DNA of 64,000 nt from WHSW01 sp963742205 (GCA_963742205.1 CAVUKZ010000004.1:124001-188000); one strand, 5' to 3'; counted from the stretch's first letter, positions 35,650-44,294 are shown. Numbers and translations: made by a program. The notes: a model not told the origin generated them from the letters alone.

Positions 35650-36980
35650 GGGCACGTCGGCCCCGGCGTGATCTCAACCGGCTGGAAGTCCTGGTAAGCC
35701 GGGTGAGAGTGGATCGCCCACGAGCATTGCTGCTTCTCGGGCGGGGTCTTGGCCACGTAGCTGACCAGCTCGCCAACCTGCTCCGTATCGCCGGTGCTGG
35801 TCCCGCTTCCGCCGGTGCCGGCCGGGGCCGGGCAGCTCGGATAGAGCTGGGCGTTGGGCACCGTCGCGCTCGGATCGAAGGTCGAGCTGACGTTCCCCGA
35901 GTAGCAGTTGGCGCTGCCGGCGCCGTCGGTGAAGAAGTCGACCTGGTTGGTGTCCGTGCCGTTGCGGCCCATCTGGTTGTTGAGGAACTGGTTGTTCTTC
36001 GAGATCGCGTTGTCCCCCTCGTTGAACGGGTCGGAGACGACCCAGGCTCCGGCCTTGAAGTTGCCGAAGATCTGGTTGTTCTGGATGATCCAGCCGTCGG
36101 CGCCGAGCAGCACCACGCCGACTCCCGTCGGGTACTGGATCGTGCCGATCCCCTCGATCTCGCCCAGGCCTCCGTTGCCGACCGTGGCGACGCCCGAGTT
36201 GGGCAGGAAGTAGTTGAAGTTGTTCCAGAAGATCGCGTTGTTCTTGATGATCCCGGTCGCCGTCGGCTCGTAGTTCTCGCTGTCGAGCGTGTTCGGGACG
36301 ACGCCGACGCCGTTGTTGTAGAAGTTCGACTTCGTGATCTTCACGTACTTGGAGTTCGTGCCCGAGTAGCCGAGCACGTTCTCGTGGCCGTCGAGGTGGT
36401 CGAGCTTCGTCCACTTCGGCTTGCTCTGCGGCGGGGTCTCGCCGACGTAGTAGGCCGAGTCGCCCTGGCCGAAGCCGACCGACTTGGTCATCCGGCCGCC
36501 CTTGCAGTTGAAGGCGAAGAGCCCGTAGGCGCGGTTGTGATCCGCGACCAGGTTCTTCATCAGGTAGTTCTTGCAGTTGACGACGTGGAAGCCGTTCGCC
36601 AGGTAGTTGGCGGCGGTCATGTTCTTCAGGGTCACGTCGTCGACGTTCACGGTCTCGATCCCGTTGTTGGCCGGCTGGCCGTCGGGATCCTTCGCGTTCT
36701 TGCCCTGCAGGACGACCTTCTTGGCGTTCTTCTTGGTGCCCTGGATCGTCAGCCCGTCGTAGCGGTGACCCTGGGCGATCACGCCCTCCTTGTAGGTGCC
36801 GGGCTTGACGTTGATCGTCGTGTTCTTCTTGGCGTGGTCGACCGCATCCTGCAGGGTGCGGTACTTGCAGCCGTGCTTACAGACCTCGAGGGTCTTGCCC
36901 TTCTTCGCCATCGCCGATGCCGGCACGGCGACGAGGACAGCAACAAGCGCGAACACTGCCGCGCAACACCAACGATTCAT
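35646..36980 (-). CDS. Secreted right-handed beta-helix (PbH1) protein
   Basis: This 444-residue protein has a signal peptide (FALVAVLVAVPASA), an N-terminal Lys/Cys motif (EVCKHGCKYRTLQDAVDHA), then parallel beta-helix repeats rich in Asn/Gly (NNGIETVNVDDVTLKNMTA, KNNAIFWNNFNYF, WIIQNNQIFGNF), as in pectate-lyase-like and NosD-like proteins. The last 90 residues hold a Gly/Ser/Thr linker, several cysteines and a His-rich end (CSWAIHSHP) that could bind metal. It heads the copper operon, with GAAAGGG about 7 nt upstream of the ATG. NosD-type copper delivery is possible but unproven. Confidence 0.85.
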   Translation of the reverse strand: MNRWCCAAVFALVAVLVAVPASAMAKKGKTLEVCKHGCKYRTLQDAVDHAKKNTTINVKPGTYKEGVIAQGHRYDGLTIQGTKKNAKKVVLQGKNAKDPDGQPANNGIETVNVDDVTLKNMTAANYLANGFHVVNCKNYLMKNLVADHNRAYGLFAFNCKGGRMTKSVGFGQGDSAYYVGETPPQSKPKWTKLDHLDGHENVLGYSGTNSKYVKITKSNFYNNGVGVVPNTLDSENYEPTATGIIKNNAIFWNNFNYFLPNSGVATVGNGGLGEIEGIGTIQYPTGVGVVLLGADGWIIQNNQIFGNFKAGAWVVSDPFNEGDNAISKNNQFLNNQMGRNGTDTNQVDFFTDGAGSANCYSGNVSSTFDPSATVPNAQLYPSCPAPAGTGGSGTSTGDTEQVGELVSYVAKTPPEKQQCSWAIHSHPAYQDFQPVEITPGPTCP

Positions 36981-37154
36981 CCGTGAACCCTTTCAAAGCT
37001 CGTACCTGGGCGGTCGACCGATCCTATCGCCTACAAGCACGGGGTCCAGGGGGAAGTTGCGGTTGGCTTAACGCGAGCGGATATGCCTGGGCCCCGGATC
37101 GGCCTTGCAAGCGGCGTTGCCCGACTGGGGGCCGCTTTCCGCATCACCGATGTG

Positions 37155-37160
37155 TATGCT
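37155..37160 (+). promoter_or_regulatory. Candidate -10 for the c-di-AMP riboswitch transcript
   Basis: TATGCT fits the actinobacterial TANNNT -10 pattern and lies just before the predicted 5' end of the riboswitch. No good -35 hexamer is seen at the matching distance. Confidence 0.35.
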
Positions 37161-37165
37161 GCCCC

Positions 37166-37304
37166 GCGTTCTTGGACCCGTTGCCTAATTCCCGTCCGTA
37201 CGCGGACGGGGAGCGGGGGAACCAAGTCGTTTGGGGCGAGCCCACCGCCGTGGTGGGGGCGCTGCTTCTTTAGCGCCAGCCCGTCAGCTAACCCCGCAGG
37301 CCGA
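37166..37304 (+). promoter_or_regulatory. c-di-AMP riboswitch (ydaO-yuaA motif)
   Basis: The 5' region of the NlpC/P60 gene holds the conserved ydaO-yuaA blocks: CCTAAT before a perfect 8-bp stem (CCCGTCCG/CGGACGGG, 37191-37210), then CGGGGGAACCA and TTTGGGGCGA, stems CCCACC/GGTGGG and GGCGCT/AGCGCC, and the terminal GTCAGCTAACCCCGCAGGCC. In Actinobacteria this class typically controls cell-wall hydrolases and turns expression off at high c-di-AMP. The strong ribosome site AAAGGAG (about 37306-37312) follows at once, so the switch could act on transcription or translation. Confidence 0.87.
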
Positions 37305-37322
37305 CAAAGGAGACGGATTTTC

Positions 37323-37895
37323 GTGCTCAGGTCAGCGTGCGTTCCCAAACCCGCGGCGGCCCTGTTCGGATGCGCTGCGGCGCTCGCCCTTGCCCTCCCG
37401 GGCACGGCGCTTGCCGGGAACGGCGGCCTCGATTCGACCACCGCGCCGCCGCCCCCGGTGAAGGGCAGCAAGGCGAAGCTGATGCCCAGCGGTGAGGCGC
37501 GGGCGCCGAAGAACGCTCCCCAGGAGGTCGTGGACGCGATCGCGGCCGCGAACAGCATCGACCAGGCCGGCTACTGCACCGGTGGCGGCCACGGGCGCTG
37601 GCGGTCCAATTGCTACGACTGCTCGGGCGCCGTCAGCTACGTGCTCGGCCCCAAGGGCGCCGGCATCCTCGACACCCCCGAGGACTCGCGCACCTTCGCC
37701 CGCTGGGGCGACAAGGGCAAGGGCACCTGGATCACGGTCTACACCAACCCCGGCCACGCCTACGCGGTGATCGCGGGGCTGCGCTTCGACACCTCGATCC
37801 CCGATGACGGGCAGGAGGGGCCGGGCTGGTCGAAGGACGTCAAGGCCGGGCTCGTCAACGGCCCGTTCCAGAAGCGCCACTTCCTCGGGCTCTGA
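37323..37895 (+). CDS. Secreted NlpC/P60-type peptidoglycan hydrolase under riboswitch control
   Basis: The 190-residue product has a signal peptide (about residues 8-30), a Pro-rich linker and a compact NlpC/P60-like domain: catalytic Cys in NCYDCSGAVSYVL (about residue 100) and a candidate His in GHAYAVIAG (about residue 143). Such enzymes cleave peptide bonds in cell-wall stem peptides or act as amidases. The domain is shorter and more divergent than typical RipA/CwlO enzymes. GTG 37323 follows AAAGGAGACGG. The upstream c-di-AMP riboswitch supports a cell-wall role. Confidence 0.83.
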   Translation: MLRSACVPKPAAALFGCAAALALALPGTALAGNGGLDSTTAPPPPVKGSKAKLMPSGEARAPKNAPQEVVDAIAAANSIDQAGYCTGGGHGRWRSNCYDCSGAVSYVLGPKGAGILDTPEDSRTFARWGDKGKGTWITVYTNPGHAYAVIAGLRFDTSIPDDGQEGPGWSKDVKAGLVNGPFQKRHFLGL

Positions 37896-37896
37896 C

Positions 37897-39387
37897 TCAG
37901 GCGACGAGCGCGTCCAGGTAGGCGCCGACGGCGCCCGCGTCACCGCCGTCCTCGCGCAGCCCGATGTAGCGGTCGGGGCGGACCGCGAGCACCGTGACGC
38001 CGTCGATGCCGAGCGCCGCGGCGACCTCCGCGTCGAGGCCGACCCCGATCACGGCATCGACCGCCGGGTGCGGGCGCGACTCGAGCTCGGCGACCAGCTC
38101 GTCGACGCGCCCGGGCTCGGCGCTCGGTGCGCCCAGCACCAGCAGGGTGTGGCCGAGGCGGTAGGTGAGCTCATCGAGCGCGATCGGATCGGTGTCGGGC
38201 AGCAGGACGCCCGCGCGCGGACCCCGGCCGTCAACGCCGACGACCGCGCGTGAGTGCGGATAGGTGCGATCGATCTCCGATGCCGCCGCGGCTTCGTGGT
38301 GGACGGTCTCTGGATCGGCCATCGCCGCGCGGATGCCGGCGTCGCGCTCGGCTCGCGTGGCGGCGTCCACGAGCGCGTGCGCAGCCTCGGCGTCGATGCC
38401 GGACCGGACGACCAGCTCGGCGACCGGACGGCGCTCGGACTCGTAGGTGTCGAGCAGGCCCTCGCCGGCCTCGCCGCGGCAGACCATCGCCAGCTTCCAG
38501 CCGAGGTTGAAGGCGTCCTGCAGGCCAGTGTTCATCCCGTGGCCCTGGATCGGGCTACAGGCGTGGGCGGCGTCGCCGGCGAGCAGCACGCGGCCGGAGC
38601 GGTAGCGGGCGGCGACCCGCGAGTGGCAGCGGAACCTCGCCGGGCTCCCGACCTCGACGAAGCGGGCGCCCGGCCCGTAGCGCTCGAGCGCGTCCGTCGC
38701 CTCGGTGACCACGTCCGCGTCGTCCGCGGTGGGGCGGAGGTAGGCGCGCCACCGGTGCTCAGGAAGCGGCGTCAGGATCAGCGGCGGCTGATCGAGGAAG
38801 GCGTTGACGAGATCGTGCTCGACCTGGAGGCCGAGGACGGTGGCGTCGAAGACGGCCCAGTCGGCCTCGATCGGGTCGCCGGGGTAGTCGACCCCGGCGG
38901 CCTGCCGGACTTGTGAGTGATAGCCGTCGCAGCCGACCAGCCAGCGCGCCCGCACCTCCTCAACCTCGCCACCGCGCTCGATCGTCGCCGAGACCCCGTC
39001 CGCCTCGGCCACGACCCCGAGCAGGCGCGTCGACCGGGTGACGCGCCCGCCCACCGCCTCCAGGTGCTCGGTGAGAACGGTCTCGGTGACCTCCTCGGAG
39101 ACCCCGAGTTGGTAGCCGTAGCGGCCCCTGGTCACGTCGAGCCGCAACTCGCCGATCACCTCGCCATCGGAGAAAAAGCGCGCGCCCCGTGTCCTCACCC
39201 CGTCGGCGATCAGTCGCTCGGCGAGTCCAAGCGCCTCGAAGATCTCCAGCGAGCGCTCGTGAACGACCGTCGCCCGGTCCCAGCCGCGGGGGGCGTCGAG
39301 CGCGTCGATCAGCAGGCACTCGACGTCGCGGCGTTCGAGCTCGGCGGCGAGCAGGAGGCCGGTCGGGCCCGCGCCGACGACCAGCAC
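37897..39387 (-). CDS. FAD-dependent aromatic monooxygenase (PheA/TfdB family)
   Basis: This flavoprotein hydroxylase of about 496 residues has an N-terminal VLVVGAGPTGLLLAAEL (FAD GxGxxG), the DG motif VGCDGYHSQVRQAAG and the GD motif LLAGDAAHACSPIQGHGMN (about residue 270), plus a thioredoxin-like C-terminal domain. It probably hydroxylates a phenolic or polyketide-like substrate with NAD(P)H and O2. The start is doubtful: GTG 39387 begins exactly at the FAD strand, while CTG 39420 would give a more usual N-terminus. In the literal sequence the frame is open upstream into the out-of-phase TolB gene, which is not a real fusion. Confidence 0.83.
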   Translation of the reverse strand: MLVVGAGPTGLLLAAELERRDVECLLIDALDAPRGWDRATVVHERSLEIFEALGLAERLIADGVRTRGARFFSDGEVIGELRLDVTRGRYGYQLGVSEEVTETVLTEHLEAVGGRVTRSTRLLGVVAEADGVSATIERGGEVEEVRARWLVGCDGYHSQVRQAAGVDYPGDPIEADWAVFDATVLGLQVEHDLVNAFLDQPPLILTPLPEHRWRAYLRPTADDADVVTEATDALERYGPGARFVEVGSPARFRCHSRVAARYRSGRVLLAGDAAHACSPIQGHGMNTGLQDAFNLGWKLAMVCRGEAGEGLLDTYESERRPVAELVVRSGIDAEAAHALVDAATRAERDAGIRAAMADPETVHHEAAAASEIDRTYPHSRAVVGVDGRGPRAGVLLPDTDPIALDELTYRLGHTLLVLGAPSAEPGRVDELVAELESRPHPAVDAVIGVGLDAEVAAALGIDGVTVLAVRPDRYIGLREDGGDAGAVGAYLDALVA

Positions 39388-39431
39388 GTCCGCGGTCGCC
39401 GCTACGACGTCGGGCTCCAGTAGGCGAGCAC

Positions 39432-40321
39432 TTACGGAGTCGAGGCCCAGTAAGGGTTGGAGTCGACGCCCGACCGCCGCGCCTCGGTCAGCTTCTCGCG
39501 CTGCCCGCCCAGCGCCGGGATCACGAACAGGCCAGAGCCGCCGCCGTCGGCCGCTTGGCCCACGGTAGACGATTTTGTTGCCGCTGGGCGAGTACGCCGG
39601 CTCGCGGTCGATGTTGTCCTTCCCGGAGGTCAACTGCAACTCGTTCGAACCGTCGGGCTCGATCGAATAGAGCGACTGGGAGCCCGGGACGGAGCGCTCG
39701 AACGCGATCCGGTTGCCGTCCGGCGACCAGGTCGGATGGTCGGACAAGAAGAAGTTCGATGAAGTGAGCTGCGACTCGATTGGAACCGTCGGAATCGATC
39801 TTGAGGATCTGTCGAACGCCCGGGTGGTTGAAAGCACGGACGAAGACGATCTTGTTGCCGCTCGGCGAGTAGGAGGGACTGAAGTCCGCATGCTCGCTCA
39901 CGGTCAGGCGCTCGCGATCGCTACCGTCGCCTCGGATCGACACGATGTCGCCGCCGACGCCGTTGCGGCGATCGGTTGCGAAGACGAGTTGGTTGCCGTG
40001 CGGCGACCACGACGGCGTCCGCTCGACGATCGGGGTGTCGGTGAGCTGCCGCTCGTCGCCGCCGAGCTTGTTGCTCAGGTAGATGTCGCCGCGGCGGACG
40101 AAGGCGATCACCCTGCCGTTGGGGGAGACGGCGGGCTCCTGGCCCTGCGTCACCTTGGTGCGGTCGCCGCCCTGCGGGTCGACCGAGACGATGTCGCGTC
40201 CCGGGCCCCCGGTGTCGAAGAAGATCCGGCCGTTGGAGCCTGGGAAGGCGCCGTCGACAGCGGCTGGCGCAATCAGCGCCGCGAGCACAACCGTGATGCC
40301 TGCCACCCGTCGTCGGTTCAT
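39432..40321 (-). CDS. TolB-like WD40/PD40 beta-propeller protein, two frame breaks
   Basis: This exported protein (signal peptide in the first 25 residues) has PD40/TolB repeats of about 42 residues: WSPHGNQLVFATDRR, YSPSGNKIVFVR, WSPDGNRIAFERS and YSPSGNKIVYRG. The literal sequence breaks near 39767 and again near 39556. Removing one base at each site gives a continuous protein of about 295 residues ending in NPYWASTP at TAA 39432. The repeat pattern across both breaks supports this. A periplasmic-type binding or scaffold role is likely. It sits between the P450 and monooxygenase genes on the same strand. Confidence 0.8.
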
Positions 40322-40369
40322 CACGGGGCGAGCCTCCCACACTGACGCGACCGCGTCCAGCCCGCCCGG

Positions 40370-41612
40370 TCAGGCGTTGAGCCGAACCGGCAGCGTCTTC
40401 AGCTGGTTCAGGAACAGCGAGCGGGCCTTGGCCGGCTCGCCGGCGAGCTCGATCGCGGGGTAGCGCCGCAGGGTCTCGGACAGCAGCACCTTGATCTCGA
40501 GCCGCGCCAATGCCGCTCCGAGGCAGAAGTGGCGGCCGCCGGCCCCGAACGCCTGATGGTCGGGGCGACGGGTGACGTCGAGCCGCTGGGCGTCTGAGTA
40601 GACGGTCTCGTCGCGGTTTGAGGACACGTACCAGAGCAGCACCTTGTCGCCCTCCCGGATGGTCTCGCCGTGCAGCTCGACGTCGCGGGTGGCGGTGCGG
40701 CGGAAGTGCGCGAAGGCCGGGTACATGCGGAGGAACTCCTCGACCGCGCCATCGATCAGCGCCGGGTCGTCGAGCAGCAGCCGGAGCTGGTCCGGGTTCG
40801 CGGAACAGGCCGAGCATCCCGTTGGTGAACACCGAGCGGGTGCTGTCGTTGCCGGCCGCGCCGAGCAGCCCCAGGCCCATGAAGATCTCGGAGTCGGAGA
40901 GCTTCTCGCCGTCGACCTCGGAGTGGACGAGGACGTCCATGAGGTCGTTCATCCCGGGGTTCGCCCGGCGCTCGGCGATGTACTCCATGGTCTCGTTCCA
41001 GGCACGGGTCATCATCTCGACCACGGCCTCCTCGGTCGGGCGCAGGTCCTCATCGCCGAACCCGAGCACCATGTTGGTCTCCTCGACGTGGCGCTCGTCG
41101 TCTGACTCGGGGGTCCCGATGAAGGAGCCGATCACCCGCGAGACGACGGGCGCGGCGACCTCGTTGACGAGCTCGACCTCGTCCTGGCCCTCGACGCGGT
41201 CGAGGACGCGGTTGACGATCCCGCGGATGCGCTCCTCGTGCTCGGCGATCCGCTTCGGCGTGAAGCCGCGCTGGAAGAGAGCCTTGATCCGGTCGTGTCG
41301 CGGCGGATCCATCGAGATCATCTGCTGCTGCTGGCCCTCGAGCGGGATCCCGAAGTCGTCGAGGACCATGATCCCGCCGACGTACGAGGAGAAGGTCTCC
41401 CAGTCGAGGCTCACCTTGCGCAGGTCCTCGGCGCGCGTCAGCGACCAGAAGCCGGCCTCGGCGGGGTATTCGTCGAGCGGGCTCCAGTGGACGGGTGCCT
41501 CGCGGCGCAGGCGGGAGAAGATCTCGTGCGGCGGCCCGTCGGTCCACAGGTCGAGGTCGCCGAGGTCCACCTGGCCGAGCTCGAGTTCGGCTACCGCGCT
41601 CACATCCGCCAT
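40370..41612 (-). CDS. Cytochrome P450, one-base frame break
   Basis: This 413-residue bacterial P450 has an N-terminal FWSLTRAEDLRKVS, the C-helix SMDPPRHDRIK, the I-helix LLGAAGNDSTR (about residue 254; Asn-Asp where Asp/Glu-Thr is usual), MYPAFAHFRRTATRD (ExxR region partner) and the haem-ligand loop FGAGGRHFCLGAALA (Cys about residue 363). The frame shifts by one base near 40800; repaired it reads FRNPDQLRLLLDDPALIDGAVEEFLRM. Overall it resembles steroid/lipid CYP124/125-type enzymes, but the substrate is unknown. The ATG lies next to a palindrome shared with the divergent TetR gene. Confidence 0.88.
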
Positions 41613-41626
41613 ACTACAGATGTAGT
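41613..41626. promoter_or_regulatory. TetR operator between divergent P450 and TetR genes
   Basis: A perfect palindrome ACTACA-GA-TGTAGT fills the 12-nt gap between the P450 ATG (41612) and the TetR GTG (41625) and runs into the latter. TANNNT-like hexamers about 6-7 nt before each start suggest leaderless transcripts. This is the natural site for autoregulation by the adjacent TetR protein. Confidence 0.68.
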
Positions 41627-42212
41627 GCCCACCGCGCAGACGATCCGTGGCAACCGCCGCGCGGCCATCGCCGACGCGGCCCTGGCTGTGCTCGACGCCG
41701 AGGGCGGACGCGGCCTCACGCACCGCGCGGTCGACCGTCAGGCGGGGTTGCCGCAGGGGTCGACCTCGAACTACTTCCAGACGCGGGAGTCGCTGCTGAC
41801 CGCCGCGCTGATGCGGCTCGTGGAGCTGGAGCGTCCGTCGGTGGAGGCCATGCAGGCACTCGTCCCCGACGGACCGTACGAGCCCCATCGCGCGGCGGAG
41901 TTGGTCGCTGACCTGGTCCGCAGCTGGCTTACCCCTGAGCGGTCGGGACTCGCGGTCGCCCGCTACGAGCTCTTCCTCGAGGCGCGCCGCCGGCCCACCT
42001 TCCAGCTTGCGCTCGACGAGGTCCGGCGCGAGTACTTGCTGCTGGTCGAGCAGCTGCTGCCGACCGCGGGCTGCCGGGACCCCCGCGGCCACGCGCCGCA
42101 GCTGCTCGCCCTGCTCGACGGGCTCGTTCTCAATCAGCTGCTGCAGCCTGCGACCGAGCTGCCGGAGGACGGCCTGGTCGACCAGCTCGAGCGCTTTTTC
42201 GCCAGCTGCTGA
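41625..42212 (+). CDS. TetR/AcrR family transcriptional regulator
   Basis: This 195-residue regulator has an N-terminal helix-turn-helix (IADAALAVLDAEGGRGLTHRAV, then AGLPQGSTSNYFQTRESLL) typical of TetR proteins, and an all-helical ligand domain (LFLEARRRPTFQLALDEVRREY). GTG 41625 is used; the start overlaps the palindrome shared with the divergent P450 gene. It probably represses the P450 and itself, with an unknown hydrophobic ligand. Confidence 0.88.
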   Translation: MPTAQTIRGNRRAAIADAALAVLDAEGGRGLTHRAVDRQAGLPQGSTSNYFQTRESLLTAALMRLVELERPSVEAMQALVPDGPYEPHRAAELVADLVRSWLTPERSGLAVARYELFLEARRRPTFQLALDEVRREYLLLVEQLLPTAGCRDPRGHAPQLLALLDGLVLNQLLQPATELPEDGLVDQLERFFASC

Positions 42213-42355
42213 TCCGCGCGGCCCGCTCGCGGTCCGCGTGATGGGCGAGCTCGGGTTGAATCAGGATCGGGTGAAAGGTCTGCATCGCAACGCTCCTTGG
42301 GTCGGTTGATCGCTTGCCAGGGGAGCGTCCCGCGCCGGTTGCGATCCCGCCAAGG

Positions 42356-42373
42356 ATTTAGACTCAGCTAAAT
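42356..42373 (+). promoter_or_regulatory. Palindromic operator and leaderless promoter of the ArsR-type gene
   Basis: ATTTAG-N6-CTAAAT is a perfect inverted repeat whose right arm overlaps the ATG at 42372. TAGACT (42359-42364) fits the TANNNT -10 pattern and ends 7 nt before the ATG, so transcription probably begins at the start codon and would be blocked by a bound repressor. Confidence 0.6.
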
Positions 42374-43343
42374 GCTGACCTACGTATTCACCCTCGACGA
42401 CCTCGCGCGGACCCGGTTCGCGATCTCGCCGATGTTCGAGCTCGTCGGTGGCCTGCGGATCCTTCGCGCCCCCGAGCGCGCGGCGATTCACCTGCCCTGG
42501 ATCCGGACCGCGTTGCCCGCCGCATACGCGCTCGGGCTCGAGCCGTGGCTCAGCCTGATGCCGCCACGGGGCTACGTCCCCGACTTCATCACGCCGCCGC
42601 CGAGCACCCCACTGACCACGATCGAGGAGGAGCTCGAACTGGTCCGCTCCACCCCGATCCGCCGGGTCCGGGCGGAGCTGGAGATAGTCGCTCGCCGCTC
42701 GGGGTCATCGCCGGCGATCGAGGCGATGCAGGCGCACCCGCGGCGCGAGGTCCGGCGGCTATGCGAGCTGTTCGAGGCCTTCTGGCGGGAGGCGGTGGAG
42801 CCGGACTGGCCCCGGATCCATGCGGTGCTCGAGGCTGATCTGCGCTATCGCTCGCGGCGCCTAACCGAGGGCGGGCCGGTTCGCCTGTTCGAGGACCTCC
42901 ATCCGGAGGTTTCATGGGCGGCGGATCGGCTCGAGATCCGCATGCCGTGGACCGACACGATCGAGCTCGCCGGCAGGGGCCTGCTGTTACTGCCCGCGGC
43001 CCTGGAGTCCAGATACCCGGTCGCGGTCGCCGACCCGCCCTGGCAGCCGACCCTGATCTACCCGGCGCGCGGCCTTGCGTTGCTCTGGGAGCCGGGCGCG
43101 ACCTCCGGTCCGGAGGCGCTGGCGGCCCTCGTCGGCGGCACCCGCGCCGACCTGCTCACCGCGCTCTCGGCGCCGCGCTCGACGACCGAGCTCTCCCGGC
43201 TGCTGTCCATTTCCCCGGGCGGCGTCTCGCAGCAACTCGCGGTGCTCCGGAGCAGCGGGCTGGTCGAGGGTGAGCGCCACGGACGCTCGGTGCTCTACCT
43301 GCGTACGGCGGCCGCCGACAGGCTGGTGGAGGGCATGGGATAG
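42372..43343 (+). CDS. DUF5937 protein with C-terminal ArsR-type winged helix
   Basis: This 323-residue protein has a long N-terminal DUF5937-like domain (FTLDDLARTRFAISPMFELV, then a helical region with many Arg/Glu) and a C-terminal ArsR-type HTH (about residues 250-320: LLTALSAPRSTTELSRLLSISPGGVSQQLAVLR, then a wing with GLVEGERHGRSVLY). No metal-binding Cys is seen, so it is not an arsenic or metal sensor. It is probably an autoregulator acting at the palindrome over its own start. Two cupin genes follow downstream. Confidence 0.83.
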   Translation: MLTYVFTLDDLARTRFAISPMFELVGGLRILRAPERAAIHLPWIRTALPAAYALGLEPWLSLMPPRGYVPDFITPPPSTPLTTIEEELELVRSTPIRRVRAELEIVARRSGSSPAIEAMQAHPRREVRRLCELFEAFWREAVEPDWPRIHAVLEADLRYRSRRLTEGGPVRLFEDLHPEVSWAADRLEIRMPWTDTIELAGRGLLLLPAALESRYPVAVADPPWQPTLIYPARGLALLWEPGATSGPEALAALVGGTRADLLTALSAPRSTTELSRLLSISPGGVSQQLAVLRSSGLVEGERHGRSVLYLRTAAADRLVEGMG

Positions 43344-43392
43344 GTTGGCCGCGGCTCGGAGGGTCCGACGATCGACGAAGGAGGAGATCGGG

Positions 43393-43809
43393 ATGGATCC
43401 CATCAACAAGGACGGACTCGAGATCACGCGGCTGACCTCGAGCGCCAGCGACGACGCGGAATGGGTCGGCGGCTTCTTCGCCCACGGCGGCGACGGGGCC
43501 GCGAGCTCGACCGCGATCTGGTTCGCCGTCCCGCCGGGCAAGCGGCTCGGCCGCCACACGGACACCGCCGAGGAGACCCAGTTCATCCTCGCGGGCAGCG
43601 GCGAGTTGCTGCGCGACTCCGGCTCGACGCCGGTTCGTGCCGGCGACGTCGTGGTGCTCGCGGAGGGCGAGGCTCACGACCTTCACAACAGCGGCGGCGA
43701 GGACCTCCAGGTGATCGGGTTTTTCTCGGCGCCGGCGGTCGAGCAGCACTGGACCGAGGAGGTCTGGCAGCCTGGCGACCTGCGGGTGACGGGGAGTCCA
43801 GACAGCTAG
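43393..43809 (+). CDS. Single-domain cupin protein
   Basis: This 138-residue cupin has motif 1 PPGKRLGRHTDTAEETQFILAG (His, Glu and Gln metal-ligand positions) and motif 2 VRAGDVVVLAEGEAHDLHN. GGAGGAGAT lies about 7 nt upstream of the ATG. No fused domain or signal peptide is seen; it could be a small-molecule binding protein, isomerase or dioxygenase. It is followed 7 nt later by a second, different cupin. Confidence 0.8.
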   Translation: MDPINKDGLEITRLTSSASDDAEWVGGFFAHGGDGAASSTAIWFAVPPGKRLGRHTDTAEETQFILAGSGELLRDSGSTPVRAGDVVVLAEGEAHDLHNSGGEDLQVIGFFSAPAVEQHWTEEVWQPGDLRVTGSPDS

Positions 43810-43816
43810 GAGGAAC

Positions 43817-44284
43817 GTGAACCGGATCAACATCGCGAACCCGGAGTTCGAGTACGACGACGAGGACCCCGAGGGCTTTCGCAGCGGCATGCACCGCATC
43901 GGGCCGAAGCTCGGCGCGAAGCAGATGGGGACCAGCGTCTACGAGATCCCGCCGGGCCAGGCGCTGTGCCCGTACCACTACGAGTACGCCGAGGAGGAGT
44001 GGCTGCTGGTCCTGATCGGCCACCCGACCCTGCGCGACCCCGAGGGCGAGACCGAGCTCGACCCCTGGGACGTGGTCATGTTCGAGACCGGGCCGAAGGG
44101 CGCCCACGGCATCTACAACCGAGGCTCCGAGCCGGTGCGGGTGATGATGTATTCGACCGTCATGCACCCGGCGGCGACGGTGTACCCGGACAGCGACAAG
44201 ATCGCCGTCTGGACCGGCAACCGCGAGGACGACGCGGTCGTCGAGCGCTCCAGCAAAGTGGAGTATTTCCACGGCGAGGTCTAA
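43817..44284 (+). CDS. Cupin domain protein (second)
   Basis: This 155-residue cupin starts at GTG 43817 right after GGAGGAAC. Its motif 1 reads CPYHYEYAEEEWLLVLIG (His, Glu and Glu positions) and motif 2 reads DVVMFETGPKGAHGIYN. The first motif is closer to sugar- or auxin-binding-type cupins than to the preceding protein, so the two are not recent duplicates. It is probably co-transcribed with the upstream cupin. Substrate unknown. Confidence 0.78.
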   Translation: MNRINIANPEFEYDDEDPEGFRSGMHRIGPKLGAKQMGTSVYEIPPGQALCPYHYEYAEEEWLLVLIGHPTLRDPEGETELDPWDVVMFETGPKGAHGIYNRGSEPVRVMMYSTVMHPAATVYPDSDKIAVWTGNREDDAVVERSSKVEYFHGEV

Positions 44285-44294
44285 GCTCCCGGCC

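Noticed and set aside
39388..39891. A fusion of TolB-type repeats to the FAD monooxygenase
   Set aside because: The TolB repeats continue in another frame to their own TAA at 39432; the apparent fusion results from two base errors in the TolB gene.
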